A stretch of 28,007 nt of DNA, from positions 189,051-217,057 of the forward strand of contig NW_003129869.1 in assembly GCF_000003605.2 (NCBI RefSeq), given 5' to 3'. This DNA comes from Saccoglossus kowalevskii (taxonomy: Eukaryota > Hemichordata > Enteropneusta > Harrimaniidae). Positions 1 through 9,740 of the stretch are shown piece after piece. Position 1 is the stretch's first letter; the number at the start of each line of letters is the position of its first letter. The position numbers and the translations under genes were made by a program. Below the pieces are notes generated by a model, which was given only the letters and a program-made list of their open reading frames with translations, made no database searches and was not told where the DNA came from.

Positions 1-248
1 ATCTGCGCATATGTTCAGAGCATCTATGCACCAAGTTTCATCAAAATCCAATGAGTGGTTCTTTAGATATCAGTGGAACAGTCATAGAACAGCTAAAAAT
101 TAGCTAATTATCATGCAAATTAGGTAATTAACGAGCATGGATTTTTACCAAAACCTAATCAAATCTGCGCATTGGCCCAGAGCATCTATGCACCAAGTTT
201 CATCAAAAACCGATGTATGGTTCTTGAGATAGCAGTGGAACAGTCGGA
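1..248 (+). repeat. Two-copy direct repeat, period 162 bp
   Basis: Bases 1-84 recur at about 163-246 with scattered substitutions. Shared blocks include AGCATCTATGCACCAAGTTT and GGTTCTT(T/G)AGATA(T/G)CAGTGGAACAGTC. The first copy may start before the window. The second copy runs straight into the AC-rich microsatellite. A unit ending in 'caagtttcatcaaaa...' followed by a CA/CAGA microsatellite is, from memory, a common layout for the 3' ends of invertebrate retroposons. The family assignment is inference. Confidence 0.75.
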
Positions 249-318
249 CACACATACACACATACACACACACATACACACATACACACATACACACATA
301 CACACATACAGACACACT
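247..318 (+). repeat. (CACATA)n / AC-rich microsatellite
   Basis: A run of CACACATA-type units about 70 bp long, ending in CAGACACAC. Reading frames across it on both strands are low-complexity (Tyr/Val/Cys or His/Thr/Ile) and are not genes. Confidence 0.95.
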
Positions 319-327
319 AACTGCAAA

Positions 328-359
328 GACTCCCATTTTGTGCTTCGCACATGGGAGTC
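328..359 (+). other. Perfect-arm hairpin after the microsatellite
   Basis: GACTCCCAT (328-336) pairs with ATGGGAGTC (351-359). Inside it GTGC (340-343) pairs with GCAC (347-350) around a TTC loop, leaving a 3-nt TTT bulge. The AT-rich run after it could be the tail of the same retroposon-like unit. It may be the structured 3' end of a LINE or SINE. That role is inference; the pairing is seen directly. Confidence 0.6.
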
Positions 360-1014
360 AAAAATATTTGATAATAATTTTTCATAATAATTTACATAAT
401 TTAGCTCAAGAAAAATGGTGTTATAAGTATTTAATTACATTTTAATGCTTGCTTGTATGGTTGAGTCCGACAACAATTTGGACTAAAAGAAAAATCAGTT
501 AATGTAATATTCACCATTTTCAGCCTCAGGTCATATTTATAAGGTCAGATTTGGAATAAAATGAATTTCTTTGGTATTACCTTGTAATATCCACAACAAA
601 ACTTAAATTACGAAAATCTAAGTTTGTATCAGAAACTGGAAGGTGTGTTGACCAGCATACTGTGTTACATACATGGACAGATTTAATGACGACACGACAC
701 AAAAATATTTTATACCACTAAAGTTTAGCCCAAACTATTCTGTAAAACCAGTTTTAAAATAGTTATATTATCTACAGTTATCAAAAAAGTTTAAAATTTT
801 AACAAATAAAAGGGTTTATTTTTTTCTCATGCAAATGTGTATAAACTCATTAATCACAAAATCGCCAAAAATAAAAAATATTTTGTTTCCACTTTCCCCA
901 ATATGACCATATATAACAATGAACAATCTTTTCACAAAGTACTAGAACTATCAGTAAAATACCGTATTCCAGCTAAAATAAAGTATTTTATAGTATCAGT
1001 AAAATCTCTTAAAC
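360..1014. other. AT-rich non-coding stretch
   Basis: No repeat, splice-supported exon or RNA gene is visible. Frames from about 837 to 1172 are open but run into the inverted-repeat element at 1015, so they are not taken as a gene. Confidence 0.6.
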
Positions 1015-1172
1015 TTAAAGCGGGGGAGTCGTCACCTGCGCATGCATCAGATGGCCATAGCGTGTTTACAAACAAGGGTCTACCCATGAGCCTTTGCGTT
1101 TTTAGCGTGTGTTTTATCGTCTCTTGGGACACAATTCCCGCGCATGTGCAGGTGACAAAACTCTCGCTTTAA
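1015..1172. mobile_element. TTAA-flanked MITE-like element with imperfect terminal inverted repeats
   Basis: The element begins TTAA|AGCG and ends CGCT|TTAA, so a TTAA target duplication flanks it. The 27-bp ends match inversely at 21 positions by eye: both start AGCG and share the block GTCACCTGC followed, after one mismatch, by CATGC. It is about 150 bp long with no coding capacity and is clearly more GC-rich than its surroundings. TTAA duplication is typical of piggyBac-type and some related DNA transposons. The ends do not match the usual piggyBac termini that I know, so the superfamily stays open. No second copy is seen in this window. Confidence 0.65.
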
Positions 1173-1639
1173 TATGTTTAGAAATTGGGGTCAAAAAGAC
1201 ATTGTTTCAATCCCCTTATTATAACCACCTATATTCATTGTAAAAGTTCAAAATTTCAATATTTACGCTAGTTTTCTCATCCGAGGTTAGTCAATTTTGA
1301 TGAGATGTCATAAATAGCAGTCACTAGGACTAGTACTATTATTCAATACTTATTCCATGAATCAATCCAAAAATTTTGTTATGAAGAATTTGTTGGAGGG
1401 TTCAAAAATAATCACTTTGCTCATACAGGACTTCCAATTCTATATATGGATTAAAATAAATGAAGGATTCTGACAGCGGCCAATAGAGAACAGTAGATGA
1501 TAAATTGTATTACTTAAAGCACTACGCAACGTGATGAATTATTCATAGACATTGGATTCGAACAAACGAACGAGTAAACAAAAACTAAAATATCAACTGA
1601 TGTAACTGTTGTAGAAATAATTTCTCAACAGCATTGTAA

Positions 1640-1903
1640 GACAATAAACTTCCTTGGGATTTTTATGACTACGCCAGTTCTATTTTTAGTAACATCTCTT
1701 ATCGGATAAGAATATCGTTTTCACCACGAGACATTCTCAACCAAATTTTTCTGCACTTTTTATTATATTCTTCAACAATTCCGGTGAAGATCTCTAATTT
1801 TGAAGCCAACATACAAAATTTGAGTCAAAGTTCAGTTTTTACTCAAAAAAATTTGGCTAAGGAAAGTGCAGACTATAAATGGGACTATTTTGTGAATTTG
1901 TGA
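1640..1903 (+). other. Open frame of 87 codons across a dispersed repeat
   Basis: The frame is open from the codon after a TAA at 1637 to a TGA at 1901-1903, with no ATG near its start. Its second half reads as mixed-composition protein (for example ILNQIFLHFLLYSS near 1733-1773, and KESADYKWDYFVNL near the end). It overlaps the dispersed repeat that recurs at 24.6 kb, where the equivalent frame has stops. It could be a remnant of an element-encoded protein, an exon, or chance. I do not recognise it. Confidence 0.15.
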
Positions 1904-1932
1904 TGAAACGAAGGAAGTGGTAGTGAAAAGGT
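1714..1932 (+). repeat. Dispersed repeat, copy 1
   Basis: This aligns by eye, in the same orientation, with 24608-24832. Shared landmarks in order are GACATTCT, CAAATTT.TCTGCAC, CTAATTTTGAAGCCAACA, AATTTGAGTCAA, TTTTTACTCAAA, GGGACTATTTTGTGAATT (GG in place of GGG in copy 2) and GAAGGAAGTGGTAGT. Similarity starts and stops at comparable points, so it is probably an interspersed element of unknown type. No clear inverted ends or target duplication are visible. Confidence 0.7.
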
Positions 1933-2515
1933 TAATTATAACAAAGAGTGTTACTGGAAGGCTGCAGAGAAGCAATGCTGTCATCGCGTTCACATTTGAT
2001 TTGTTTCACAAGCTGAAGAACGCTATGATTATTTCAGCTTTATTTTAATAAGATTGTAACTTTCCATATCACCGCACAGTTGTTGTTTATATATTCCCCA
2101 CATTTTAGTCACATTTTTCATTGCTGAGGTAAAACACAACAACCTACTTTCACATTCTAAAAACTGGTTCCAATAAAAACAAGATCTTTTGCAGAACAAA
2201 TTGATAAAAACAATAATTTTTTCTACCAAATTTTGGTGCAATATTCAACAAATTTTAAGTTTTATTCTAAAATTTTCTCGTTGGGCCAAACAGTAATAAT
2301 TTTCCATTGGCTAGAAAACTAAAAATAAAATCTTTGATAAAAAAGTAAAGTTTGCAGGTTGATATTGTGAAAGATTGAATGAATATCACAATTATCACTG
2401 AGAAGTGAAAATTGGAATATCACTCAGATTTGCTAAACTGACAAGTTTTCTGAAAAAAGTCGCATCTTGTAATAATACACGAGCAGGTAGTATAATAAAC
2501 TTCGTGGTATCTCAC
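1933..2515. other. AT-rich non-coding stretch
   Basis: No supported gene. The 18-bp string ATAATTTTCCATTGGCTA (about 2296-2313) recurs at 17550-17567, but the flanks do not align, so no element is called. Confidence 0.5.
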
Positions 2516-2583
2516 ATTTCAGGGGATTTTCCCAGCAACAGTAGCTATCCACTTTCGAGCTCAGTTTACAAACCCCCAGAATG
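2516..2583 (-). CDS. Weak internal exon candidate, unknown product
   Basis: On the minus strand an acceptor (GAGCTCTCAG) precedes 2583 and a donor (GTGAGATA) follows 2516, bounding 68 bp. One frame is open: one leading base, 22 codons, one trailing base, reading ILGVCKLSSKVDSYCCWENP and then a few more residues. Several Cys residues stand out. The opposite strand is also open here, so coding is uncertain. No family is recognised. It would be phase-compatible with the weak exon at 7563-7481. Confidence 0.13.
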
Positions 2584-4177
2584 CTGAGAGCTCAACTGAC
2601 TTGCGATCAGACTACAAAATACAAGAAAAACTCAACGTCACTCAAAAAAAAAAAACAAGAGGAAAAAATATAGTACAAACCAATCCAAAATCCTTCATCG
2701 AAATAGAAAGTCTTATTTTTTTTTACCTGCAGGTAAAATTTGAATCTTGGGAATAGCAGCAAGACTGTATCGTATGTCCGGGAACAATGAAGAAAGAGCT
2801 CAAAGGCAAGGCAACAGTGCTTTAGGTTACACAGTTTTAAGCGGGCTGTCTCTGCATTACGAGATAAATACCACATTTACACTGACAAAGTTTTACCAAA
2901 CACTTAGCTGTTGCCTATAATGAGGTTGTGGAGGATGATCTTGGAGACAGCTTCACACTTTTGCCTCATTTTCCCAAAATGAATAAATTTTCTTGAAAAA
3001 AAAAACGTATAAACAAATACTCGTAAATATCCACAAATTTTGCTTGTATCTGAAAATCCAGTGTACCACATTTTAAACACTAAAAAAAAAAATCACATTC
3101 ACACGAAGTTTACATTTTTTTATGATGCAGGAAAATATGCAGTGACTGGTAATTTTTTTTTTTCAGCTGTTGTTGTTTCATATGATACAGACAAATATGC
3201 ATGACTTTGTTTAAAAACGGAGAATTAAAAAAGTCAGCGAGTCTATCACGAAATTATGATATCAGCTCATGAAAATGTTTAAATTCGTTATAAAATAAAA
3301 GTTATGGCACACTCAGACTGACATCATGCCAGGGGCAGGTAAATTTTAAAATAACTAAAAGTAATTCCTTTTTATTTCAAGTTCCGAATGTAATTGCATT
3401 CTCAACTACATATTTATGACATATTTAACCAAAGTGTTTTTATTCGGCTAGAACGGGAGATCGAAGTGACACAAGTATTGCAAGATGGTTCTAGGCATGG
3501 GTGATTAGCATTGTTACCGTGCAAGCAGCTGTCGATATCCACCGGCAAAACACACCGTATTATTCACAGAACTCTTGATCAACGGGAGTCAAAATGAAAC
3601 ACATACACTCATGCGATGGTACTTGCTTTGAATAATGAAAATCATGACATTCTCAGGTAAAAGTTTGTACGCGGTCTACAGTTTCACAGAGCGACTTGGA
3701 CAGAACATGAAAAAACAAAACATTGTGCATTTTTATACAACATAGAACATGATAAAACGAAACACAGTTGCGTGTTTATATATCTGTCTTCCATGGTGTA
3801 GCTGTCAGCCAATCCACAACGCAAGCACATAATCAATTCGATAAAGGTTTAGCTAAATATCTGAATGTAGGAGACGCTATTTTATTCTTCGATTTGTTCG
3901 AAAGCAACAAGCAATGAGTACCAATTCAAGTGTTGTCTTGTCCGTTTTCAAGCTCCCCCCTCGTGGGTTGATATCCATCAGGTTTGGAACAGAAGCAAAT
4001 ATATTTAACTTGAATGAATAAATCAAAAAATTGGCATGTGAAACTTCAACTTTTCATAATACTGCCTGCTTGATTTCACAAATCATTTAATTTCGAATTT
4101 TTTGGTCAAAATTAAATTTAAAAAAATACAGAAAATTGAAAAAAACAAAATGTTCAAATAAAATGCTAATTGTGTAA
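2584..4177. other. AT-rich non-coding stretch with homopolymer runs
   Basis: It contains A/T homopolymers (about 2644-2655, 2717-2726, 3081-3091 and 3152-3163) and no repeat family or supported exon. A GC-richer patch at 3450-3600 has no long open frame. Confidence 0.55.
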
Positions 4178-4375
4178 CTAACAATATTGTACCGGTACAT
4201 ACAAATCAATACTGATTTTTTCAAACAGTATTTTATGTACATCAATGAACGCCGATTCAAAAATTCTGCAGTACAATGGCGAAAGTTGCCCGAACACGTG
4301 CAAGAAATGTGACCAACATAAAATTCCGAAACCAAATGCCATATTGTGTACAAAGAACACAGGCATTGCCGACAT
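4178..4375 (-). CDS. Small unrecognised reading frame, 65 codons
   Basis: An ATG at 4375 opens 65 codons to a TAG at 4178. It begins MSAMPVFFVHNMAFGFGILC, with a hydrophobic first third and mixed later composition (for example LFEKISIDLYVPVQYC at the end). A second minus frame is open across the same bases, so openness alone is weak evidence. No clear acceptor or donor marks it as an exon, and no homologue is recognised. The end crosses a 12-bp palindrome (TGTACCGGTACA, 4189-4200). Confidence 0.12.
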   Translation of the reverse strand: MSAMPVFFVHNMAFGFGILCWSHFLHVFGQLSPLYCRIFESAFIDVHKILFEKISIDLYVPVQYC

Positions 4376-5280
4376 AAATTCAATTTGTTTTTTTTAAAAA
4401 ATTGTGACACAATAATAAAATCAATTTATACAGGAATACCTGTTAGAAAATTATTTCTAGTAAACGTCACAGAAGGAATCACAATAGAAGCGAAAAGTTG
4501 TTCGTTAAGATTCAGTTGGGTCCTAATTTGTAGAAATATAATGTTGAGAGATTGTTATTATTGTCTCTCCTGCTGAAAATAGTGATTAATTTGTGGTAGT
4601 CTCTCGTAGATGAGGAAAATTGTCACGATGTGCACAAATGTTGAGCATTACAGATGGTTTAAACTGAAGAGAAAAATAGATCCATGTGTTCCAATAAATT
4701 AACATGAAGTGTTAAAATCAAATGCTACTCGCACATGTCTGTCTGTCTGTCTAGGGTACCGTCTACAGATGCATGAGGTCAACACATATAACCATATACA
4801 CATGAAAACCACACGAAAGCCGATAGTTTTGACCTTTTTCAAAACACAATGTCCTGAAAACAACGACTGATCTGACATGAAGGAGGCCAAAATCATCAAT
4901 TCTGCTTTCTATCACTTGAAAAAAAAAACATTGTCCTTTGCAATTTTTACTATAAAAATGAAAACTAAAATAACTTTGGAAAATAATTATTAGTACACTA
5001 ATGGAAAAAGACTGAAATTTTATGTCAAAAAATTGTTCTTGACTTTTGAAAACAAATTGGCTAGGATACACCTGAAAGAGTTGTGGGAGCAGTTGAACCA
5101 GTTAAATAGTTTCATACATTCAACATAATCAGTGTTTGAAGAAAAATACAACTGTTTTCCAATTGCAAATTAAATTTTACCAGTTTTGTTGCAATGAAAA
5201 TCAGAGAATATTTCTTTCTGAACAAATAAAATTGTAGACCCTAGTTAAATTGCAAGTTTGTCCACCAATAAAATCAACAT
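4376..5280. other. AT-rich stretch with a short (GTCT)n tract
   Basis: A short GTCT run lies at about 4737-4752. Minus-strand frames spanning 5071-4699 are open in two registers but cross a poly-T tract. I regard them as chance. Confidence 0.5.
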
Positions 5281-5283
5281 TCA

Positions 5284-5520
5284 ATGCAAGTGATGGTTCA
5301 AACTAAACCAGACTTCACTTTGCTACAGTGTCGAATAACAACCATGGCAATAGTTGCCATATCATCGCCGACAGAGTCACAGAGATTTGGACCCACTTCT
5401 CTTGAAGACCTAGAGCAAAATAAAACTTTGATGACTTTGGGAAGTATGGATACTTACAAAAAAAGCTGGGTAACAAGACACCACGGTGAGAGAGAAATAC
5501 TGAGGATACTGAGAACTTAG
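5284..5520 (+). CDS. Small unrecognised reading frame, 78 codons
   Basis: An ATG at 5284 opens 78 codons to a TAG at 5518-5520. Composition is mixed and polar, without low complexity (for example ESQRFGPTSLEDLEQNKTLM). An inverted repeat, ATGGCAA-TAG-TTGCCAT, sits at about 5344-5360. There is a possible donor, CACG|GTGAGA, near 5485. No family is recognised and no matching acceptor is obvious. The TATA-bearing segment at 5586 begins shortly after. Confidence 0.15.
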   Translation: MQVMVQTKPDFTLLQCRITTMAIVAISSPTESQRFGPTSLEDLEQNKTLMTLGSMDTYKKSWVTRHHGEREILRILRT

Positions 5521-5585
5521 CACTTGACTGATTCCGTACGTTTCCAGCAAGAGTTGAACAAAGCAGAAAGGAGATTTTTTTTAAC

Positions 5586-5594
5586 TATATAAAG
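5586..5594 (+). promoter_or_regulatory. TATA-box-like TATATAAAG
   Basis: A good match to the TATA consensus, about 60 bp upstream of the Cys-rich candidate reading frame. In this AT-rich DNA such a match is not rare, and a transcription start near 5615 is inference. Confidence 0.25.
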
Positions 5595-5641
5595 GGTCAG
5601 AGAGAAAATCCCTTGAACAATACAGACAATTTGGACTCTTT

Positions 5642-5788
5642 GTGATCGAGGAAAAAGTTACCACCCCTCTCTATTGTTGCGATAATTGCAAACGTAAAGA
5701 CTCCTCCTGTAGGCACTGTGATAGTGAAAAGCCAGAGCCACCCTGGCAATTATTAGTACAAATGTGCTGTGTTGCAGCAGGGATGGGT
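5642..5788 (+). CDS. Cys-rich exon candidate ending at a consensus donor
   Basis: The frame is open from about 5578 through 5866. There is no ATG near its start; the earliest start-like codon is GTG at 5642. It reads through a Cys-rich segment (CCDNCKRKDSSCRHC, about 5672-5716) and a second cluster near 5764. A perfect donor GTAAGT follows 5788 exactly in phase (ATG GGT|GTAAGT), and a second donor GTGAGT lies at about 5872. Cys spacing hints at a metal-binding or disulfide module, but I cannot assign a family. The minus strand also has a long open frame here, so strand is not certain. Confidence 0.2.
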
Positions 5789-6031
5789 GTAAGTTCTGAT
5801 ACCTGCTGTTGTCAACAGAGAAGTCAGCCATTCACACCAGTCACATTTGCAGGGGAGTCGATAATCTAAAGGTGAGTCAGACATGAGCAAACAGAAAACA
5901 TGACCGGGTAAAAAGAACAACACATAGTAAGTCTGCTTCATAAAGGATTTATACCCTGGAAAAGTTGTTGAATACTGGGGCCGTACAAAAGAGGTGTCCC
6001 TAATCAAAGAGAGAACAAAATCCAATCGTCA

Positions 6032-6086
6032 ATTGGACTTGCTCTGCTGCCCAAATGACAGATTACGACTGTGAAGCAAGTCCAAT
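6032..6086. repeat. 12-bp perfect inverted repeat
   Basis: ATTGGACTTGCT (6032-6043) and AGCAAGTCCAAT (6075-6086) are exact reverse complements around a 31-nt spacer. No larger element boundaries or target duplication are seen. It could be a degraded element or a chance hairpin. Confidence 0.6.
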
Positions 6087-7480
6087 CAACTTCACTTGAG
6101 TTCTCCCAACATTTACCAAACCACTCACACTGTCACAGCTGTTTTCTAACAACACCAAAAGGAAAACATTAAGTACAATCCAGTGAAGTAATTATTTGGT
6201 CATTTTTCACTATTAAGGGCAATTGGACAGCAAAGTACACTGCCAACTTAAATAGACTATAAAGTCTATGAACATTTATTTTCAACACAGTAATAGCTTC
6301 TTCTCCTCAGTGTCAAGGAGTCTCCTAAAGTAGTACTAACTGTATGATTTACAACAGGAGTTATATCAAACTGACATGATATTTTTTTTATTCACTGTCC
6401 CATATGTCTCATATATGCCTCTTTATTTCAGACACTATGCCCCCCTTTCCCTGAGGGTATTAGCTCAACACACACTCTAGCAGACAAAGAAGATCTTTTT
6501 ACTTTTTTTTTAATTCCTATTTTTCTAATTCTCTTTCCAATTTATTTTTTTGGGTACTCTCGGTCTAATCTTGTAGGTAAAGAGATTAACTTCTCTGGCA
6601 GTGTAGCCAATCCATTACTGTGATTAGTTAACAGTTTCTTTGGGATGAATTTAGAACAGTCCAAATCCAGTAGATCAGTATGAAAGAATCTGTGACGCAC
6701 CAAAAAATACATCAGAAACAAAGAAAATTCACAAATGTTTCACCAAACAAGAGCTCTAGAGTTGTCTTGTTGTTACCAATTTAACCCAGTGTTTAGAGCA
6801 ATGAAGGCAATTTTTTGTTGCAAATTATTTTATTTTCATAAATAAAAGTTTATGAAGGAGCTAATTTTGAAACCAAAAACTGGATTTCATAAATTTTTGC
6901 TTTCTGGAATTTTGAATTCAGGGTAAAAATTCATATATAACAAATGACTGAGTTGTTTTTAATTCATGAGTTAAGTGTATTCAACAGCTAAACTAAGCTA
7001 AGTATAAGTTTACTGTATTACTTTTTGCTGCTTCCACAAACTGTGATGGAGTTTAAATCCACTAACTATCAACTTTGACACAAAACTCACAATAAAATGT
7101 GATGCTGCAAGCAGTATAAAAATGCAAAATGAACAAAATAAAACCGACAAAATGATAAAATACTGCAGGAGTTAGAAACAGACAGACATTTTGAGTTCAA
7201 CTCTTCGTCAGTGACCACCTTTAAAAAATAAACTTGTGCCCTTTTATCCATATTGAAAAAAAAATTGCGTCCATTTGGTCTAAAATGAACAACAATCACA
7301 GAAAATGACATATAAATGTGCAAGATTTGGCACTCAAAAACTTAAAGACCATTTTTATGAACTTTCGCAGTGACTAAAGTTCAGCAAAAGCAAGCAGTCA
7401 CATATGATATGTCTGTTACCACCTATCAACTATGTTCAAGCAAAATGGCCGACAACTTAGCAAATAAGTATTTCCTTTAC
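6087..7480. other. AT-rich non-coding stretch
   Basis: No repeat family, RNA gene or splice-supported exon is visible. A 78-codon minus frame at 7323-7087 is AT-driven (Phe/Ser/Val rich) and not convincing. Confidence 0.55.
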
Positions 7481-7563
7481 CGTGATAAATAACATGTCCA
7501 TAATTTCTGTGACACTGCACAATTTAAGTTGATTTTGAAAGTAGCAAGCAGATAGTATACATA
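7481..7563 (-). CDS. Weak internal exon candidate, unknown product
   Basis: On the minus strand the acceptor TTTCACCTACCAG precedes 7563 and the donor GTAAAGG follows 7481. Two of three frames are open over 83 bp. The phase-0 frame begins YVYYLLATFKINLNCAVSQK and leaves two trailing bases. That phase fits the start exon at 9740-9690 before it and the weak exon at 2583-2516 after it. Chance compatibility is quite possible and nothing is recognised. Confidence 0.12.
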
Positions 7564-9689
7564 CTGGTAGGTGAAATTTGTGGGGAATGGCCACTTGTTT
7601 CAATGACGGGGAAAAAAGCTAAATGTGTCGACAACAGAGCTTCTAAAATAGAAGCAACAAATGAACACTTTTGTGGGGTTATTATTCCCCGAAGAAGGAA
7701 GTGGAATCAGAAGTTAGCAGCTTTGTAATATGAAATTAGCTCCTGAACATTACAAATTACAAAATAGACTTAATTTTGTATTCTGTTTGAGCTCTGAACA
7801 AAACCTACATTGTATATACCGGTAAGTGCATTGAAACAAGGCACGTTTGACTCTTAGAAACGTTGGGAAATGCAACAATGATTGAGTCTTAACAAAAATA
7901 TCCAATAAAACAACAATTTGTGTGAATGGGTACTATTAGGGTTCATCATTTTTTATTTTTCTGTTTGTTTATTTTTTGTCAAAGGACATTTATAGCGGTG
8001 TGTAAAGAAATGGCTGTTTTTTTTACACTGAACATTTAAATTATTCATTTCTTAACATTTTAACGGTGATTTCAATAGACTACTTTTTATGCTGACTTTA
8101 TTTTCCAGAACATCGAGCGAATAACAGAACTGTAAAAACCATGCACTATGCAGTAAAATACCAGAATTTTTTTATGTCTGTTTCTAAAATTTTTTAATAA
8201 TTTTGGATCAAAACAAGAAAAATCTTGATCATAGTTTTTAAAAAAAATAAAAAAGGGTTAAAGTTTGTCAAAAAGAGGAAAAACAGATTGCAATGTTCTA
8301 TAAATATTGAAACTACCAACTGATATGAACTCAAAATAAATTACAGAAATGGGACTAGTGTTATATAACTACGATGCTCAATTTCTAGATGTTACAGTTC
8401 AACCGACAGAACATTATTTTACATTCAAGCTTTGATATACATGTACTAACTTTACCGTTAGTACAAATCAAATCCGATTCATTCTGGTCTTTCACAAAAT
8501 AAACCTGCACCTTTTTTGTCAAAAGTTTTCAACAACGAAATTATAAAAAATTCTTAAAAATGCACAAAATTTTGTCAGCAACAATCATGGTGGTCAAATA
8601 GTTAACGTAAGAAAAAACAAATGTACTTCTTTCAAAACTGCAAAAAATATCTCTCAGCATCAAACCAATTACAAGCGTTAATACAGTGCCTGGGAAACAC
8701 ACAGGGAAGGATACAGAAAAGCTCTTTCCTCCTCTACACATGGTTTCATACACACTAACCAGACTGGAGACACACAAAAAACCATGTACATTTGTACTTG
8801 TAAAAAATTGGTCAAAAGCCATCGCTTTTCAAATTTGTTCAATTTCTAAAAAGGGAACGGTGGACAATAAGGCATACGTAATTTTACCCTTCTGACCTCT
8901 TCACCTGTCTACCCATGTGACGTATCAATACACATCACAGGAGACAGCTTACACTACATATGCACTTTTTTTTTTTCACAAACAAAACTATTTTTATTTT
9001 CTTTATTTTCAAATGTTTTTTTTTTTCAAGAAAATTGAATATAAAGATGCAAGGATTTAAAATAATTTGTTATGAAAATTAAAAACAGAATTATAAAATA
9101 AGGGGAAAAGTATAAATAAACAGTGATAAAGCAAAAACTGATCGATTAAATTTTAGAAGACAATGAAAAGTATTTTCAGATAAATTTTAAAACTATTCAC
9201 ATTTTAGTTTTTTGAGCTCAACTTTTGTTATCTTTTACGAAATAAAATCATTAAATTTATTAATTTTTTTTTACAAATTGTTGATCAAATATGAAGCCAA
9301 TGGAAAATTATATCCATTGTGTGAAAAGTTAACATGGAAATTATAGAAATACACATAAAAATATTAGACCCAAATTATTTTGGGGGGAAATATGGTGCTT
9401 CAAACGGTGAAGTTGATTTTGCAGTTTCAAAACATAGAAAGAAACAAATTTATAAAAATAAAAAGTATACCATCAATTAACCATAGAAAAAGAAAAAAAA
9501 ACAATTCCAATTACTGTACTTTTAGAACATCAACATTGTAGATCACATAGCAAAAATACATCCAAGAGAAGAAAATGAAAAATAAATTCTTTTTTTAAAA
9601 CTGGAAATAAAAAAAGTTTAACAACACAAAGTAATTATGTACGCAACTGTAATGTTTTGCGCTAATAAAGTCAGAAAAATTGTACTCAC
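7564..9689. other. AT-rich non-coding stretch
   Basis: Very AT-rich, especially 8940-9660, with many short A/T runs. Opposing open frames at 8541-8895 overlap on both strands. A minus-strand acceptor-like CTCCAG precedes about 8768, but no paired donor was found. No repeat or RNA gene is visible. Confidence 0.5.
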
Positions 9690-9740
9690 ATTGAATTTAC
9701 AGTGACAGTAATCAAGCCCACACGGATTAACAAACTCCAT
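9690..9740 (-). CDS. Candidate first coding exon, 17 codons
   Basis: On the minus strand an ATG at 9740 sits in a near-ideal start context (AACAATGG) with an in-frame TAA 12 bases before it. It opens exactly 17 codons, MEFVNPCGLDYCHCKFN, and ends in phase 0 at the consensus donor GTGAGT. Its base composition is closer to coding than its flanks, and the three Cys residues are notable. The product is not recognised. A possible acceptor (GGTCTTTGTGATAG) lies about 20 bp upstream, so this may be the first coding exon but not the first exon. Downstream exons are not established. Confidence 0.33.

Noticed and set aside
145-387. Overlapping frames on both strands across the AC microsatellite
   Set aside because: Low-complexity translation of a simple repeat.
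2405-2755. Two overlapping plus-strand open frames, one 85 codons without a start
   Set aside because: They cross an A12 tract. Frames of this length are expected by chance several times in 28 kb of AT-rich DNA, and the opposite strand offers a competing exon.
3440-3600. Possible transposase helix-turn-helix remnant (IEVTQVLQDGS... like reading)
   Set aside because: The frame is interrupted, similarity is only impressionistic, and no inverted ends surround it.
4699-5071. 102- and 66-codon minus-strand frames
   Set aside because: Two registers are open over the same bases, with poly-T runs, so openness is compositional. The acceptor-like CTTTCAG at 5071 is not matched by a donor.
8541-8895. 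Opposing open frames on both strands (93 and 69 codons)
   Set aside because: No donor-acceptor pair fits either. Both are open in several registers.
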